From NCBI RefSeq assembly GCF_028473645.1, contig NZ_CP097269.1, positions 1,062,001-1,126,000 on the forward strand: 64,000 nt of DNA, written 5' to 3'. The translations under genes and the position numbers were made by a program. Numbering within the stretch: the first letter of the stretch is position 1; the number at the start of each line of letters is the position of its first letter. The notes under the pieces are model-generated. The model saw nothing but the letters and a program-made list of their open reading frames with translations. It did no database searches and was not told where the DNA came from. Of this stretch, positions 53,843-62,408 are shown piece after piece. The stretch comes from Acidovorax sp. GBBC 1281 (GTDB lineage Bacteria > Pseudomonadota > Gammaproteobacteria > Burkholderiales > Burkholderiaceae_C).

Positions 53843-54937
53843 CTAGTGTCCTGTCCCGTTAATTCGCCCGCATAGTCTGGCGAGTTTTTCGAGGATGGAG
53901 TCTGCTGTAGCTGTCCAAGTAAACGGCTGGCAGGACTGGTTGTAATTCGCGATGAATGTGTCGATCTTGTTGATCAGATCCTTCACGCTGGTGAACGAGC
54001 CACGGCGGATTGCCCGCGTGGTGATGATCGAGAAGAAGCGCTCGACCTGATTGAGCCAGCTTGAATAGGTCGGAACGAAGTGCATGTGCCAGCGAGGCCG
54101 CTCGGCCAACCAAGCGCGCACCTTTGGATGCTTGTGGCTGGCGTAGTTATCAGCTATGCAGTGCACATCCAGTTCGTCGGGCACTGCCTTGTCGATGGCG
54201 CGCAGGAAGGCAAGGAACTCTTGATGACGATGCCGGGGCCGGCACTGCGCGATCACTTGGCCATTCATCACGTTCAGGGCCGCGAACAAGGTGGTGGTGC
54301 CGTGGCGCACGTAGTCGTGCGTGACACCTTCGACATAGCCAAACCCCATTGGCAGCATCGGCTGCGTACGCTCCAAAGCTTGGCATTGGCTCTTCTCGTC
54401 CACGCACAGCACCAGCGCGTTGTCAGGTGGGTTCAGGTACAGCCCCACAACGTCGCGCAGCTTCTCGATGAACAGCGGATCGGTCGACAGCTTGAAGCTG
54501 TCGGCCCGGTGCGGCTTGAGGTTGAAGGTCTGCAGATAGCGCGCCACCGTGCTCTTGCTGATGCCCGTATCGGCGGCCAGCGTGCGGGTGCTCCAGTGGG
54601 TACCCCCATCAGCAGGCTTGGTGTGCAACGTCTTGGTAATCAACTCAGCAACACGCTCGTCATCTACCGTGCGGGGGCGACCCGGGCGCAACTCGTCGTA
54701 AAGCCCTGCAATGCGATGGCGCGCATAGCGCCCGCGCCACTTGGTGACAGTGCTACGACTGATCCCCAGAGCCTGCGCAACCGCGGTGCTGGCTTTATCT
54801 GTGCCTTCGCAAGTCAGCACGATGCGCGCCCTGAGCGACAACGCCGCTGGCAGCGAACGTGATCGCGCCATGGACGTCAGTTCCGCGCGCTCCACTTCAC
54901 TAAGCGCAATTTCTGTTCGGGTCGTTGCATTGGGCAT
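53843..54937 (-). CDS. IS630-family transposase
   Basis: Full-length transposase of 364 residues. N-terminal helix-turn-helix pair (VAQALGISRSTVTKWRGRY and ADTGISKSTVARYL), then a DDE catalytic domain: LCVDEKSQC, CIADNYASHKHP and the final Glu in SSWLNQVERFF. Its stop codon overlaps the left terminal repeat. It differs from the transposase at the window start. Confidence 0.95.
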   Translation of the reverse strand: MPNATTRTEIALSEVERAELTSMARSRSLPAALSLRARIVLTCEGTDKASTAVAQALGISRSTVTKWRGRYARHRIAGLYDELRPGRPRTVDDERVAELITKTLHTKPADGGTHWSTRTLAADTGISKSTVARYLQTFNLKPHRADSFKLSTDPLFIEKLRDVVGLYLNPPDNALVLCVDEKSQCQALERTQPMLPMGFGYVEGVTHDYVRHGTTTLFAALNVMNGQVIAQCRPRHRHQEFLAFLRAIDKAVPDELDVHCIADNYASHKHPKVRAWLAERPRWHMHFVPTYSSWLNQVERFFSIITTRAIRRGSFTSVKDLINKIDTFIANYNQSCQPFTWTATADSILEKLARLCGRINGTGH

Positions 54938-55006
54938 GGCGGCACCTCAAGGATGGCCCGAAACCATGCAGCTATCGTGCCTGCGAATTAACGGGACAGG
55001 ACACTA
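53844..55006 (-). mobile_element. complete IS630-family insertion sequence
   Basis: Element bounded by perfect terminal inverted repeats of about 24 bp that start TAGTGTCCTGTCCCGTTAAT, with TA at both ends (53844-53845 and 55005-55006) as the target duplication. It is about 1.16 kb long with a single transposase gene. It interrupts the MocR-type regulator. Intact ends and frame suggest it can still move. Confidence 0.95.
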
Positions 55007-55650
55007 GCCGCGCGCCACGGCATGGCCGTGATCGAGGACGCGATCTACAACGACCTCGTGGAAGTGGACGACCTCCGCCGCACGGTCAAGTCGTACGACA
55101 CCACCGGCCACGTCATGCTGTGCGATTCGTTTTCCAAGACTTTGGCGCCGGGCCTGCGCCTGGGCTGGGTGGAGGCGGGCCGCTGGAGCCAGGCGATGCG
55201 CGCCATCAAGGATCTGCAGGCCGGCGGGCAGTCGGCGGTGCTGGAACTGGCGCTGGCCGACCTCATCACGCAGGCCGGCCATGCGGCATCGATGCGGCAG
55301 TTGCGCGCGGCGGTCGCGGCCCGCATGGACGCGGTGCGCGGTGTGATCGCCGCGCATTTTCCGCCAGGCACGCGCGTCAGCGATCCCCCGGGCGGCCTGC
55401 TGTTGTGGCTGGAACTGCCGCGCGCCCTCGACTCGGTGCTGCTGCACGAGGCCTGCCTGGCCGATGGCCTGCTGATCGCACCGGGCACGGTGTTCAGCGC
55501 CAGCGGGCGGTTTCGCAACTGCCTGCGCATCGGCGTGGGCGGCGACTGGACGCCCGCGCACCTGCAGGGCCTGCGCACGGTGGGGGAGACGGCCACCCGG
55601 ATGCTGCGGTCGGCCGCCATGCGTGTGGCTTGAAACCCCACAGGAAAATC

Positions 55651-55681
55651 ACACGAACTTCGTGCTCCACGAAGTTCGTGT
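55651..55681. promoter_or_regulatory. perfect 14-bp inverted repeat upstream of the toxin-antitoxin pair
   Basis: ACACGAACTTCGTG-ctc-CACGAAGTTCGTGT. Each arm also contains its own near-palindrome (CGAACTTCG, CGAAGTTCG). It ends 12 bp before the antitoxin ATG and has no T-tract after it, so an operator bound by the antitoxin complex is more likely than a terminator. Confidence 0.65.
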
Positions 55682-55693
55682 AGCATTTGCCCC

Positions 55694-55918
55694 ATGAAGA
55701 ACGTGACCATCACCATGGACGACGCTGCGGCCGAGTGGGTGCGCGTGGAAGCGGCCAAGCGCGGCAGCAGCGTGTCGCGGCTGGTGGGCGAATGGCTGGC
55801 CGAGAAGATGCGGCAGGAAGATGCCTATGCCCAGGCCATGCGCGAGGCGCTGAGCTTCGAGAGCTGGGGCGCCTCCAACGGCCCCTACGTGCCGCGCGAG
55901 ATCCTGTTCCAGCGATGA
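55694..55918 (+). CDS. ribbon-helix-helix antitoxin, VapB-like
   Basis: Antitoxin candidate of 74 residues. The N-terminal half reads as a ribbon-helix-helix DNA-binding domain (KNVTITMDDAAAEWVRVEA, then SSVSRLVGEWLAEKM). The C-terminal half would wrap the toxin. Its stop overlaps the toxin start (ATGA). The perfect inverted repeat just upstream is a likely autoregulatory operator. Confidence 0.8.
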   Translation: MKNVTITMDDAAAEWVRVEAAKRGSSVSRLVGEWLAEKMRQEDAYAQAMREALSFESWGASNGPYVPREILFQR

Positions 55919-56367
55919 GCACCGCCCCGATCTTCGTCGATACCGAAGTGCTGCTGTCCAGCGTGGACGACCGCGATCCGGCCCGGCAGGCGCGTGCGCG
56001 CGAATGGCTCACTTTCTGCTGGCAGACACGCAGCGGCCGCGTCAGCTCGCAGGTGCTCAACGAGCTGTACAACCAGGCCATTCAGCGCTTTCGGGGGCCG
56101 CACACGCTGCAGCAGGTGCGCGCGCAGGTGCGGCGCTTTCGCGTGTGGCAGCCGCCGCACCTGGACGCCTACACCGTCGACGGCGCGTGGGATCTGCAGG
56201 ACCGCTACGGCCTGGGCTATTGGGATGCGCTCATCCTGTCGTCTGCGCACCAGCAGGGCTGCCGCTACCTGCTGACCGAGGCGCTGCCGCACGACCAGTC
56301 CATGGATGCCGTGCGCCCCATCAACCCCTTCCTCATCGCCCCCCACGAACTGGACACCGCCGAATGA
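55915..56367 (+). CDS. PIN-domain toxin, VapC-like
   Basis: Predicted PIN-domain ribonuclease of 150 residues. The acidic active-site set is recognisable: Asp9 in IFVDTEVLL, Glu50 in VLNELYNQA, Asp104 in GYWDALILSSA, and possibly Glu122. It is paired with the upstream antitoxin by a four-base overlap. Its stop also overlaps the hisC start by four bases, so toxin and hisC are translationally coupled. The target RNA is unknown. Confidence 0.82.
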   Translation: MSTAPIFVDTEVLLSSVDDRDPARQARAREWLTFCWQTRSGRVSSQVLNELYNQAIQRFRGPHTLQQVRAQVRRFRVWQPPHLDAYTVDGAWDLQDRYGLGYWDALILSSAHQQGCRYLLTEALPHDQSMDAVRPINPFLIAPHELDTAE

Positions 56368-57494
56368 CGAGCCCCGCCACCCCCGCTGCCACGCCGCCCA
56401 GCGCCCTCGACCGCATCCGCCCCGACGTGCGCGCCATGCACGCCTACACCGTGCAGCCCTCGGCCGGCCTGCTCAAGATGGATGCGATGGAAAACCCGTT
56501 CCGCCTGCCGGCGGACCTGCAGGCGGCCCTGGGCGAGCGGCTGGGCGCGCTGGCGCTCAACCGCTATCCCGGCGACCGCATCGCCGACCTGAAGGCCGCG
56601 CTGGTCGACTACGTGGGCATGCCGGACGGCCAGGCCATCGTGCTGGGCAACGGCTCGGACGAACTCATCACGCTGCTGGCGCTGGCCTGCGCGCAGCCCG
56701 GCACCGGCCAGCGCGCCACGCTGCTCGCGCCCATGCCCGGCTTCGTCATGTACCCCTTGAGCGCGCAACTGCAGGGGCTGGATTTCGTCGGCGTGCCGCT
56801 CACCGCCGATTTCGAACTCGACGAGCCGGCCATGCTCGCGGCCATCGCCCGGCACCGCCCAGCCATCACCTACATCGCCTACCCCAACAACCCCACCGCC
56901 ACGCTGTGGGACGAGGGCGCGGTGCAGCGCATCATCGACGCCGCGGGCGCGCAGGGCGGCATCGTGGCCATGGACGAGGCCTACCAGCCTTTCGCCAGCC
57001 GCACCTGGATCGACCGCATGCGCGCCGAGCCCGGGCGCAACGCGCACGTGCTGCTGATGCGCACGCTCAGCAAGTTCGGCCTGGCCGGCGTGCGGCTGGG
57101 CTACCTGATGGGCCCCAGCGCGCTGGTGGCCGAGATCGACAAGGTGCGCCCGCCCTACAACGTGAGCGTGCTCAACTGCGAGGCCGCGCTGTTCGCCCTG
57201 GAGCATGCCGGCGTGTTCGCGGCACAGGCGGCCGAGCTGCGGCACGAGCGCGCCGCGCTGCTGGCTGCGCTGAGGGCGATGCCGGGCGTCGAGAAGGTCT
57301 GGGACAGCGAGGCCAACATGGTGCTGCTGCGCGTGGCCGATGCCGCCCGCACCTATGAGGGCATGAAGGCCCGCAAGGTGCTCGTCAAGAACGTTTCTAC
57401 AATGCACCCACTGCTGGCCAATTGCCTGCGCCTCACGGTCGGCAATGCGGCCGACAACGCCCAGATGCTCGCCGCGCTCCAGGCCTCTCTATGA
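56364..57494 (+). CDS. hisC: histidinol-phosphate aminotransferase
   Basis: PLP aminotransferase of 376 residues making L-histidinol phosphate. PLP lysine in [14 protein letters not shown]. Other motifs are [29 protein letters not shown] and [14 protein letters not shown] 56364 overlaps the PIN-toxin stop, and its own stop overlaps hisB (ATGA). Confidence 0.95.
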   Translation: MTSPATPAATPPSALDRIRPDVRAMHAYTVQPSAGLLKMDAMENPFRLPADLQAALGERLGALALNRYPGDRIADLKAALVDYVGMPDGQAIVLGNGSDELITLLALACAQPGTGQRATLLAPMPGFVMYPLSAQLQGLDFVGVPLTADFELDEPAMLAAIARHRPAITYIAYPNNPTATLWDEGAVQRIIDAAGAQGGIVAMDEAYQPFASRTWIDRMRAEPGRNAHVLLMRTLSKFGLAGVRLGYLMGPSALVAEIDKVRPPYNVSVLNCEAALFALEHAGVFAAQAAELRHERAALLAALRAMPGVEKVWDSEANMVLLRVADAARTYEGMKARKVLVKNVSTMHPLLANCLRLTVGNAADNAQMLAALQASL

Positions 57495-58129
57495 CCTCTT
57501 CTGCACTCGTTCCTTCCGTCCCGTCCGACAGCCCCGACGCCGACCGCATCGCGGAGGTGTCCCGCACCACGGCGGAAACCCGCATCCACGTGCGCGTGAA
57601 CCTCGACGGCACGGGCGAAGCCCGCCTGTCCACGGGCATCGGCTTTTTCGACCACATGCTCGACCAGATCGCGCGCCACGGCCTGATCGACCTGCGCATC
57701 GAATGCGAGGGCGACCTGCACATCGACGGCCACCACACGGTGGAAGACGTGGGCATCACGCTCGGCCAGGCGTTCGCGCGGGCCGTGGGCGACAAGAAGG
57801 GCATCCGCCGGTACGGCCATGCCTATGTGCCGCTGGACGAGGCGCTGTCGCGTGTGGTGGTCGACTTCTCGGGCCGTCCGGGGCTGCACCTGCACATCCC
57901 GTTCACGGCGGGCAGCATCGGCGGCTTCGACACGCAGCTCACGTATGAATTTTTCCAGGGCTTCGTGAACCACGCGGGCGTCACGCTGCACATCGACAAC
58001 ATCAAGGGCATCAATGCCCACCACCAGTGCGAGACGGTGTTCAAGGCCTTCGCCCGCGCGCTGCGCGCCGCGCTGGAGCGCGACCCCCGTGCGGCCGGTG
58101 TCATTCCCTCCACCAAAGGGTCCCTCTGA
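57491..58129 (+). CDS. hisB: imidazoleglycerol-phosphate dehydratase
   Basis: Manganese enzyme of histidine synthesis, 212 residues, the monofunctional form without the phosphatase domain. Metal-binding histidine clusters are in [24 protein letters not shown] and [12 protein letters not shown]. The ATG at 57491 overlaps the hisC stop. The first 25 residues are a variable leader. Confidence 0.96.
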   Translation: MTSSALVPSVPSDSPDADRIAEVSRTTAETRIHVRVNLDGTGEARLSTGIGFFDHMLDQIARHGLIDLRIECEGDLHIDGHHTVEDVGITLGQAFARAVGDKKGIRRYGHAYVPLDEALSRVVVDFSGRPGLHLHIPFTAGSIGGFDTQLTYEFFQGFVNHAGVTLHIDNIKGINAHHQCETVFKAFARALRAALERDPRAAGVIPSTKGSL

Positions 58130-58130
58130 G

Positions 58131-58186
58131 GTTTTTGGCTCCATGGGCCTTCAGCGCTCATCCAACATGCGCAAGCAGCTATGAAA
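58131..58186. repeat. dispersed intergenic repeat containing the hisH start codon
   Basis: GGTTTTTGGCTCCATGGGCC, then TTCAGCGCTCATCC and GCGCAAGCAGCTATGAAAAG. This is the second repeat variant. The ATG in AGCTATGAAAAG is the start of hisH, so the repeat forms its leader and start codon. Confidence 0.75.
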
Positions 58187-58849
58187 AGTGAAGCAAAAAC
58201 CGTGGCCGTCGTGGACTACGGCATGGGCAACCTGCGCTCCGTCTCGCAGGCCGTCCAGGCCGCCGCCGAGGGCACCGGCTGGAGCGTCGTGGTCACCTCG
58301 CGTCCCGAGGACGTGCGCGCCGCGCAGCGCGTGGTGCTGCCGGGGCAGGGCGCCATGCCTGACTGCATGAGCGAACTGCGCGAATCGGGTCTGCAGGCGT
58401 CGGTGCTGGAGGCCGCTGCGTCCAAGCCGATGTTCGGCGTGTGCGTGGGCATGCAGATGCTGCTGGACCGCAGCGCCGAGGGCGACACGCCCGGTCTGTC
58501 GCTCATCCACGGCGAAGTGCTCAAGTTCGACTTGGTCGGCCGCCAGCAGCCGGACGGCAGCCGCTACAAGGTGCCCCAGATGGGCTGGAACCGCGTGGGC
58601 CAGGTGCGCCACGGCGGCGCGGTGCACCCGGTGTGGGCCGGCGTGCCGGACCAGAGCTACTTCTATTTCGTGCACAGCTTCTATGCGCGCCCGCGGGATG
58701 CGGCGCACTGCGCGGGCGAGGCCGATTACGGCGGCCCCTTTGCAGCGGCGATTGCGCGCGATAATATTTTTGCCACGCAATTCCATCCGGAAAAGAGCGC
58801 GGAGCACGGCCTGGCGCTCTATCGCAACTTCCTTCACTGGAATCCCTGA
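58181..58849 (+). CDS. hisH: imidazole glycerol phosphate synthase, glutaminase subunit HisH
   Basis: Class I glutamine amidotransferase of 222 residues that supplies ammonia to HisF. Cys88 in [11 protein letters not shown] and the His/Glu of TQFHPEKS complete the triad; [13 protein letters not shown] is the oxyanion region. The start lies within an intergenic repeat. HisF, its obligate partner, is not in this window. Confidence 0.95.
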   Translation: MKSEAKTVAVVDYGMGNLRSVSQAVQAAAEGTGWSVVVTSRPEDVRAAQRVVLPGQGAMPDCMSELRESGLQASVLEAAASKPMFGVCVGMQMLLDRSAEGDTPGLSLIHGEVLKFDLVGRQQPDGSRYKVPQMGWNRVGQVRHGGAVHPVWAGVPDQSYFYFVHSFYARPRDAAHCAGEADYGGPFAAAIARDNIFATQFHPEKSAEHGLALYRNFLHWNP

Positions 58850-58906
58850 TCTTCAACCCCTTGCCGGGCCTGCGGCCCGACCTGGCACATCCTTAGCCTT
58901 TCCATC

Positions 58907-59653
58907 ATGCTGCTCATCCCCGCCATCGACCTCAAGGACGGACACTGCGTGCGCCTCAAGCAAGGTGACATGGACCAATCCACCACCTTCGGAGAAGACC
59001 CGGGCGCCATGGCCCGCAAGTGGGTGGAAGCCGGGGCGCGACGCCTGCACCTGGTGGACCTGAACGGCGCCTTCGCCGGCACGCCCAAGAACTACACGGC
59101 CATCAAGTCCATCCTGAAGGAAGTCGGCGACGACATCCCCGTGCAGCTCGGCGGCGGCATCCGCGATCTGGACACGATCGAGAAGTACATCGACGGCGGC
59201 CTGCGCTACGTGATCATCGGCACCGCCGCCGTGAAGAACCCCGGGTTCCTGAAAGACGCCTGCAGCGCCTTCGGTGGCCACATCATCGTGGGCCTGGATG
59301 CCAAGGACGGCAAGGTCGCCACCGACGGCTGGAGCAAGCTCACGGGCCACGAAGTGGTCGATTTGGCCAAGAAGTTCGAGGACTGGGGCGTGGAGTCGAT
59401 CATCTACACCGACATCGGCCGCGACGGCATGCTCTCGGGCATCAACATCGACGCCACGGTCAAGCTGGCGCAATCGCTCACCATTCCGGTCATCGCCTCG
59501 GGCGGCTTGGCCAACATGGCCGACATCGAGCAGCTGTGCGCGGTGGAAGGCGAAGGCGTCGAAGGCGTGATCTGCGGCCGAGCGATCTATTCCGGCGACC
59601 TGGATTTCGCCGCGGCGCAGGCCCGTGCGGACGAATTGAACGGCGCTGCCTGA
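58907..59653 (+). CDS. hisA: phosphoribosylformimino-5-aminoimidazole carboxamide ribotide isomerase
   Basis: TIM-barrel isomerase of the histidine pathway, 248 residues. Catalytic Asp8 in IPAIDLKDG and the second Asp in [10 protein letters not shown]. Phosphate-binding loops GGGIRD and [10 protein letters not shown]. It is the last his gene present; in relatives hisF and hisI usually follow at once. Confidence 0.96.
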   Translation: MLLIPAIDLKDGHCVRLKQGDMDQSTTFGEDPGAMARKWVEAGARRLHLVDLNGAFAGTPKNYTAIKSILKEVGDDIPVQLGGGIRDLDTIEKYIDGGLRYVIIGTAAVKNPGFLKDACSAFGGHIIVGLDAKDGKVATDGWSKLTGHEVVDLAKKFEDWGVESIIYTDIGRDGMLSGINIDATVKLAQSLTIPVIASGGLANMADIEQLCAVEGEGVEGVICGRAIYSGDLDFAAAQARADELNGAA

Positions 59654-59666
59654 CGCCTCGGTCCGG

Positions 59667-59757
59667 CCGCCTCAGGATGCCTTGCGGCGACTGAGGCGGG
59701 ATTCAGGCTCCGGTCCTTGCAAGCCCCGGTGCCGTGCCATCCGGACCATCGGTCCGG
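59667..59757. terminator. inverted repeats between convergent hisA and the spherulin-4 gene
   Basis: Two GC-rich inverted repeats, CCGCCTCAG...CTGAGGCGG (59667-59699) and CCGGACC-atc-GGTCCGG (59741-59757). No T-tracts follow, so they may act as structural barriers or processing sites rather than classical terminators. Confidence 0.4.
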
Positions 59758-59824
59758 CGGCTTTCCATCCAACGCGATTGCCACCGAGCGCCAGGCAACG
59801 CCCGGCACCAAGCGCGCTTCGGGC

Positions 59825-61030
59825 TCAGCAGCCCGTGACGGCCCGTCCCTGGTTCACCGCAGCCACCGTCTGCAGCAGGTTCGTCCAGTACGAAGGCAGG
59901 GCGTCCCAGGGGTTGCCGACGTCCGCCACCGGGTCGTATTCGAGGTTCGTCATGTAGATGGGACCGGCGTTGTACCGGGCCGAGGCGGCGGTCTGCACGG
60001 CCTGCTGCATGTCGGCGCAGGTGGCGGTGTTGTGCACCAGCGAGCTTTGGCGGCTGTTGGCCAGGGTGTACAGCCAGGGCGCGGTGCGCGGGTCGTAGCT
60101 GGCGTAGGTGCTGTTGCGCCCTTCGAAGGTGACGAGCACATCGGCCACCGCGGCGTAGCCGGGGGCAGGCACCATGCCGGGGTTGCCGATCACGCGCAGG
60201 CTGGCGTCCTTGGCCTTGATGTAGCTGTAGATCTCGCGGTAGAAATCGAGCCGCGTGGTCTCGGAGGCCATTTCGTCCAGGAAGATGCCGCTGATCGCCC
60301 CGCGCCCGAAGAGCGCGATGTAGCTGTCGATGTTGGCCTTGATGCTGGCCAGCGACCGCGAGCCCGTACCGTAGCCGGTATAGACATAGCCCACTACCTT
60401 GCCGCCGGCCGAAACGAACGCGTTGACGGCGCTCACATAGCTGGCCTCCGCCGTGGTGAACACCCCGTTGTTGGGGTTCAGGATGGCGGTGACGGACACC
60501 GCCGGATTGGCCGCCGCGCCGCTGGCCAGCAGGGCCCAGCCCTGGCCCGACGAGGGGTGGAAGTAGGCGGGCACCAGCACTTCCAGCGCCGCAGGGGCCG
60601 GGCGCAGGTACACCACGCGGGTGGCGGTGACCGACTGGCCGGACACGCTGGTGGTGGCACTGATCTCCTGCCGGCCTGCCGCGGCGCCGGACAGGGTGGC
60701 GGTCGCCACGCCCGCGCGGGTGGCGCTGGTGGCCGAGAACGCGCCGGGCAGGGGGGAGAAGTTCACCGCCGTGCCATCGGCCGCGTCGGCGCCGTTCACC
60801 GTGACGCGCGCGCTGATGGCCAGGGCAGCATTCGCGTTGAAGACGGCCTCCGCCTGCGGAGCGCTGAGGGTGATGGCGATGCTGGTCGGGGTGGGGGGCA
60901 CCGGCGTCGTCGGGTCGGTGGAACCCCCTCCACCGCCGCCGCCGCAGGCGGCCAGCAAGGCGGCGAGTGACAGGCCGCACCAGCGGGTGATGCGGGCAAT
61001 GAGGGTGACGCGGGCGGGAATGCGGGGCAT
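59825..61030 (-). CDS. spherulin-4 (GH135-like) lipoprotein A
   Basis: Predicted lipoprotein of 401 residues: lipobox LAAC (Cys29), a poly-Gly/Pro tether, an Ig-like N-terminal domain (about 50-140), then a spherulin-4 TIM-barrel domain (about 147-395). The domain begins ALEVLVPAYFHPSS, with VTAILNPNNGV and GYVYTGYGTG typical of the family. Acidic residues at the expected catalytic places are Asp252-Glu253 (GIFLDEMAS) and Glu303 (VTFEGRN). The fungal member Sph3 hydrolyses GalNAc polymer. Paralogue of the next gene, 86 bp away, and in line with pelG, which suggests a role in Pel polysaccharide processing. Confidence 0.82.
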   Translation of the reverse strand: MPRIPARVTLIARITRWCGLSLAALLAACGGGGGGGSTDPTTPVPPTPTSIAITLSAPQAEAVFNANAALAISARVTVNGADAADGTAVNFSPLPGAFSATSATRAGVATATLSGAAAGRQEISATTSVSGQSVTATRVVYLRPAPAALEVLVPAYFHPSSGQGWALLASGAAANPAVSVTAILNPNNGVFTTAEASYVSAVNAFVSAGGKVVGYVYTGYGTGSRSLASIKANIDSYIALFGRGAISGIFLDEMASETTRLDFYREIYSYIKAKDASLRVIGNPGMVPAPGYAAVADVLVTFEGRNSTYASYDPRTAPWLYTLANSRQSSLVHNTATCADMQQAVQTAASARYNAGPIYMTNLEYDPVADVGNPWDALPSYWTNLLQTVAAVNQGRAVTGC

Positions 61031-61116
61031 GGGATGTCCTTGGCGGGCGGGAAAGGGGATGGCGAGGGGTTGGATGGGGACTGGTGCAATCGGCGTGCCG
61101 GGTGCGGATCTGCGGG

Positions 61117-62337
61117 TCAGCAGGTGGGCAGCGTGGCGCCCCGGTTGACGGAATCCACGGTGCCCAGCAGTCGGGTCCAGTAGGCCGGAAGGGTGTCCCA
61201 GGGGTTGCCTTCCTGCGTGTCGGGGTTGAAGGTGTCGTCGGTGACGTAGATCACGCCGCTGTTCACGCGGGCCGTGGCCGCCGCACGCACCGCGCCCTGC
61301 ATGGCCGCGCAGTCGGCCGCGTCGTGCACCAGGGCGTTCTGGCGCGTGTTGGCCATCTGGTACAGCCAGCCGCCGCTGGCGCGGGGATCGTAGTCGGCAA
61401 AGGCCGCGTTGCGGTTCTCGAAAGTCACCAAGGTATCGGCCACGGCGGCATACGCGGCGTTGGGCACGGTGCCCGGGTTGCCCACCACGCGCAAGCTGGC
61501 GCCTTTGCTCTTGATGTAGTCGAAGAGCTGCCGGTAGTAGTTGATCCGGCCGGGCGCGGACGACATCTCGTCGATGAAAAAGCCGCTCACCAGCCCGGTA
61601 CCGTAGAGGCTGAGGTATTTGTCGATGTTGCCCTTGACCTTGCTGATCGAGCGCGATCCGTAACCGGTGTACACGTAGCCCAGCAGCTTGCCGCCCGCCT
61701 GCACGAAGGCCGTGGCGGCAGCCGTGAACTCGGGGTTGGCGCGGGTGAAGACGCCGTTGCTGGGGTTGAGAATGGCCGTGATGCTGACGGAGGGGTACGC
61801 GCTGGCGCCAGCGGTCATGGCGTCCCAGGGCGAGCCCGCCGAGGGGTAGAAATACGCGGGGACCAGCACTTCCATGGGGGCGGCGGCCGGGCGCACGTAA
61901 AGGATGCGCGAGGCGGTCACGGCGCCGCCGCTCGAGGCCACTGAAGCGGTCAGGGTCTGGCGCCCCAGCCCGGCGGGGGTGAAGGTGGTGCCGGCCTCAC
62001 CGCCGCGCAGCGCGGCCACCGGCGGCGCAAAGCTGCCCGAGGTGGCGGAAAAATCGACGGACACGCCGTCAGTAATGGCGCTGGCGACCCCCGCCTGCAC
62101 CGTGAGGGAGACCGGCACGCTGGCTCCGGCGTCGAATACATCCTGGTCGAGCGGGGCGGCGAAGGCGGCCTGCGCACCTGCCGTGGCGGCTTCGGCTTTT
62201 TGCGCCGAGGTTTCTGTGGGTTCACTGCTGCCGCCCCCGCAGCCGGCCAGCCCTGCGGCGAGCAATCCGGAGACCGACCAGAACGACAGCCGCAGCGCAG
62301 CGCGGCTCGGCAAGGCACGATGGATCGCGTTCGGCAT
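61117..62337 (-). CDS. spherulin-4 (GH135-like) lipoprotein B
   Basis: Second spherulin-4 lipoprotein, 406 residues. Lipobox LAGC (Cys33), a linker, an Ig-like domain (about 62-148) and the catalytic-type domain (about 155-400) starting MEVLVPAYFYPSAG. Asp256-Glu257 (GFFIDEMSS) and Glu307 (VTFENRN) match lipoprotein A. ATG 62337 has a strong AAGGGAGG upstream; the frame continues through pelG without relevance. It starts 71 bp after the pelG stop, in the same direction. Confidence 0.82.
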   Translation of the reverse strand: MPNAIHRALPSRAALRLSFWSVSGLLAAGLAGCGGGSSEPTETSAQKAEAATAGAQAAFAAPLDQDVFDAGASVPVSLTVQAGVASAITDGVSVDFSATSGSFAPPVAALRGGEAGTTFTPAGLGRQTLTASVASSGGAVTASRILYVRPAAAPMEVLVPAYFYPSAGSPWDAMTAGASAYPSVSITAILNPSNGVFTRANPEFTAAATAFVQAGGKLLGYVYTGYGSRSISKVKGNIDKYLSLYGTGLVSGFFIDEMSSAPGRINYYRQLFDYIKSKGASLRVVGNPGTVPNAAYAAVADTLVTFENRNAAFADYDPRASGGWLYQMANTRQNALVHDAADCAAMQGAVRAAATARVNSGVIYVTDDTFNPDTQEGNPWDTLPAYWTRLLGTVDSVNRGATLPTC

Positions 62338-62408
62338 GGCGCCTCCCTTTTTTCTGTGGCCCGGGTGGATTTCAGTTTTTTGCCATTGTCCACCGAACGC
62401 GGGCCGGG

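Larger units (their letters stand above)
53021..55633 (+). pseudogene. MocR/PdxR-type GntR regulator split by an IS630 element
   Basis: Fusion of a GntR winged helix (about 1-75, LYLQIAAQLAELVRNG and LPSVRELARQRAVAQS) with an aminotransferase-like domain, which normally binds PLP at the Lys in SFSKTLAPG. The 5' part is 53021-53845 and the 3' part 55007-55633. Removing the element and one TA joins codon 275 (CTA) in frame to GCC and restores a 483-residue protein, so the insertion is recent and no other damage is seen. As it stands, translation from the start ends at 53875 after ten foreign residues. PLP-binding residues lie in the detached part, so the regulator is probably inactive. Confidence 0.92.

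Noticed and set aside
55651..55681. Rho-independent terminator for the regulator gene
   Set aside because: There is no T-tract after the stem on the plus strand, and the stem lies against the antitoxin start; operator preferred.
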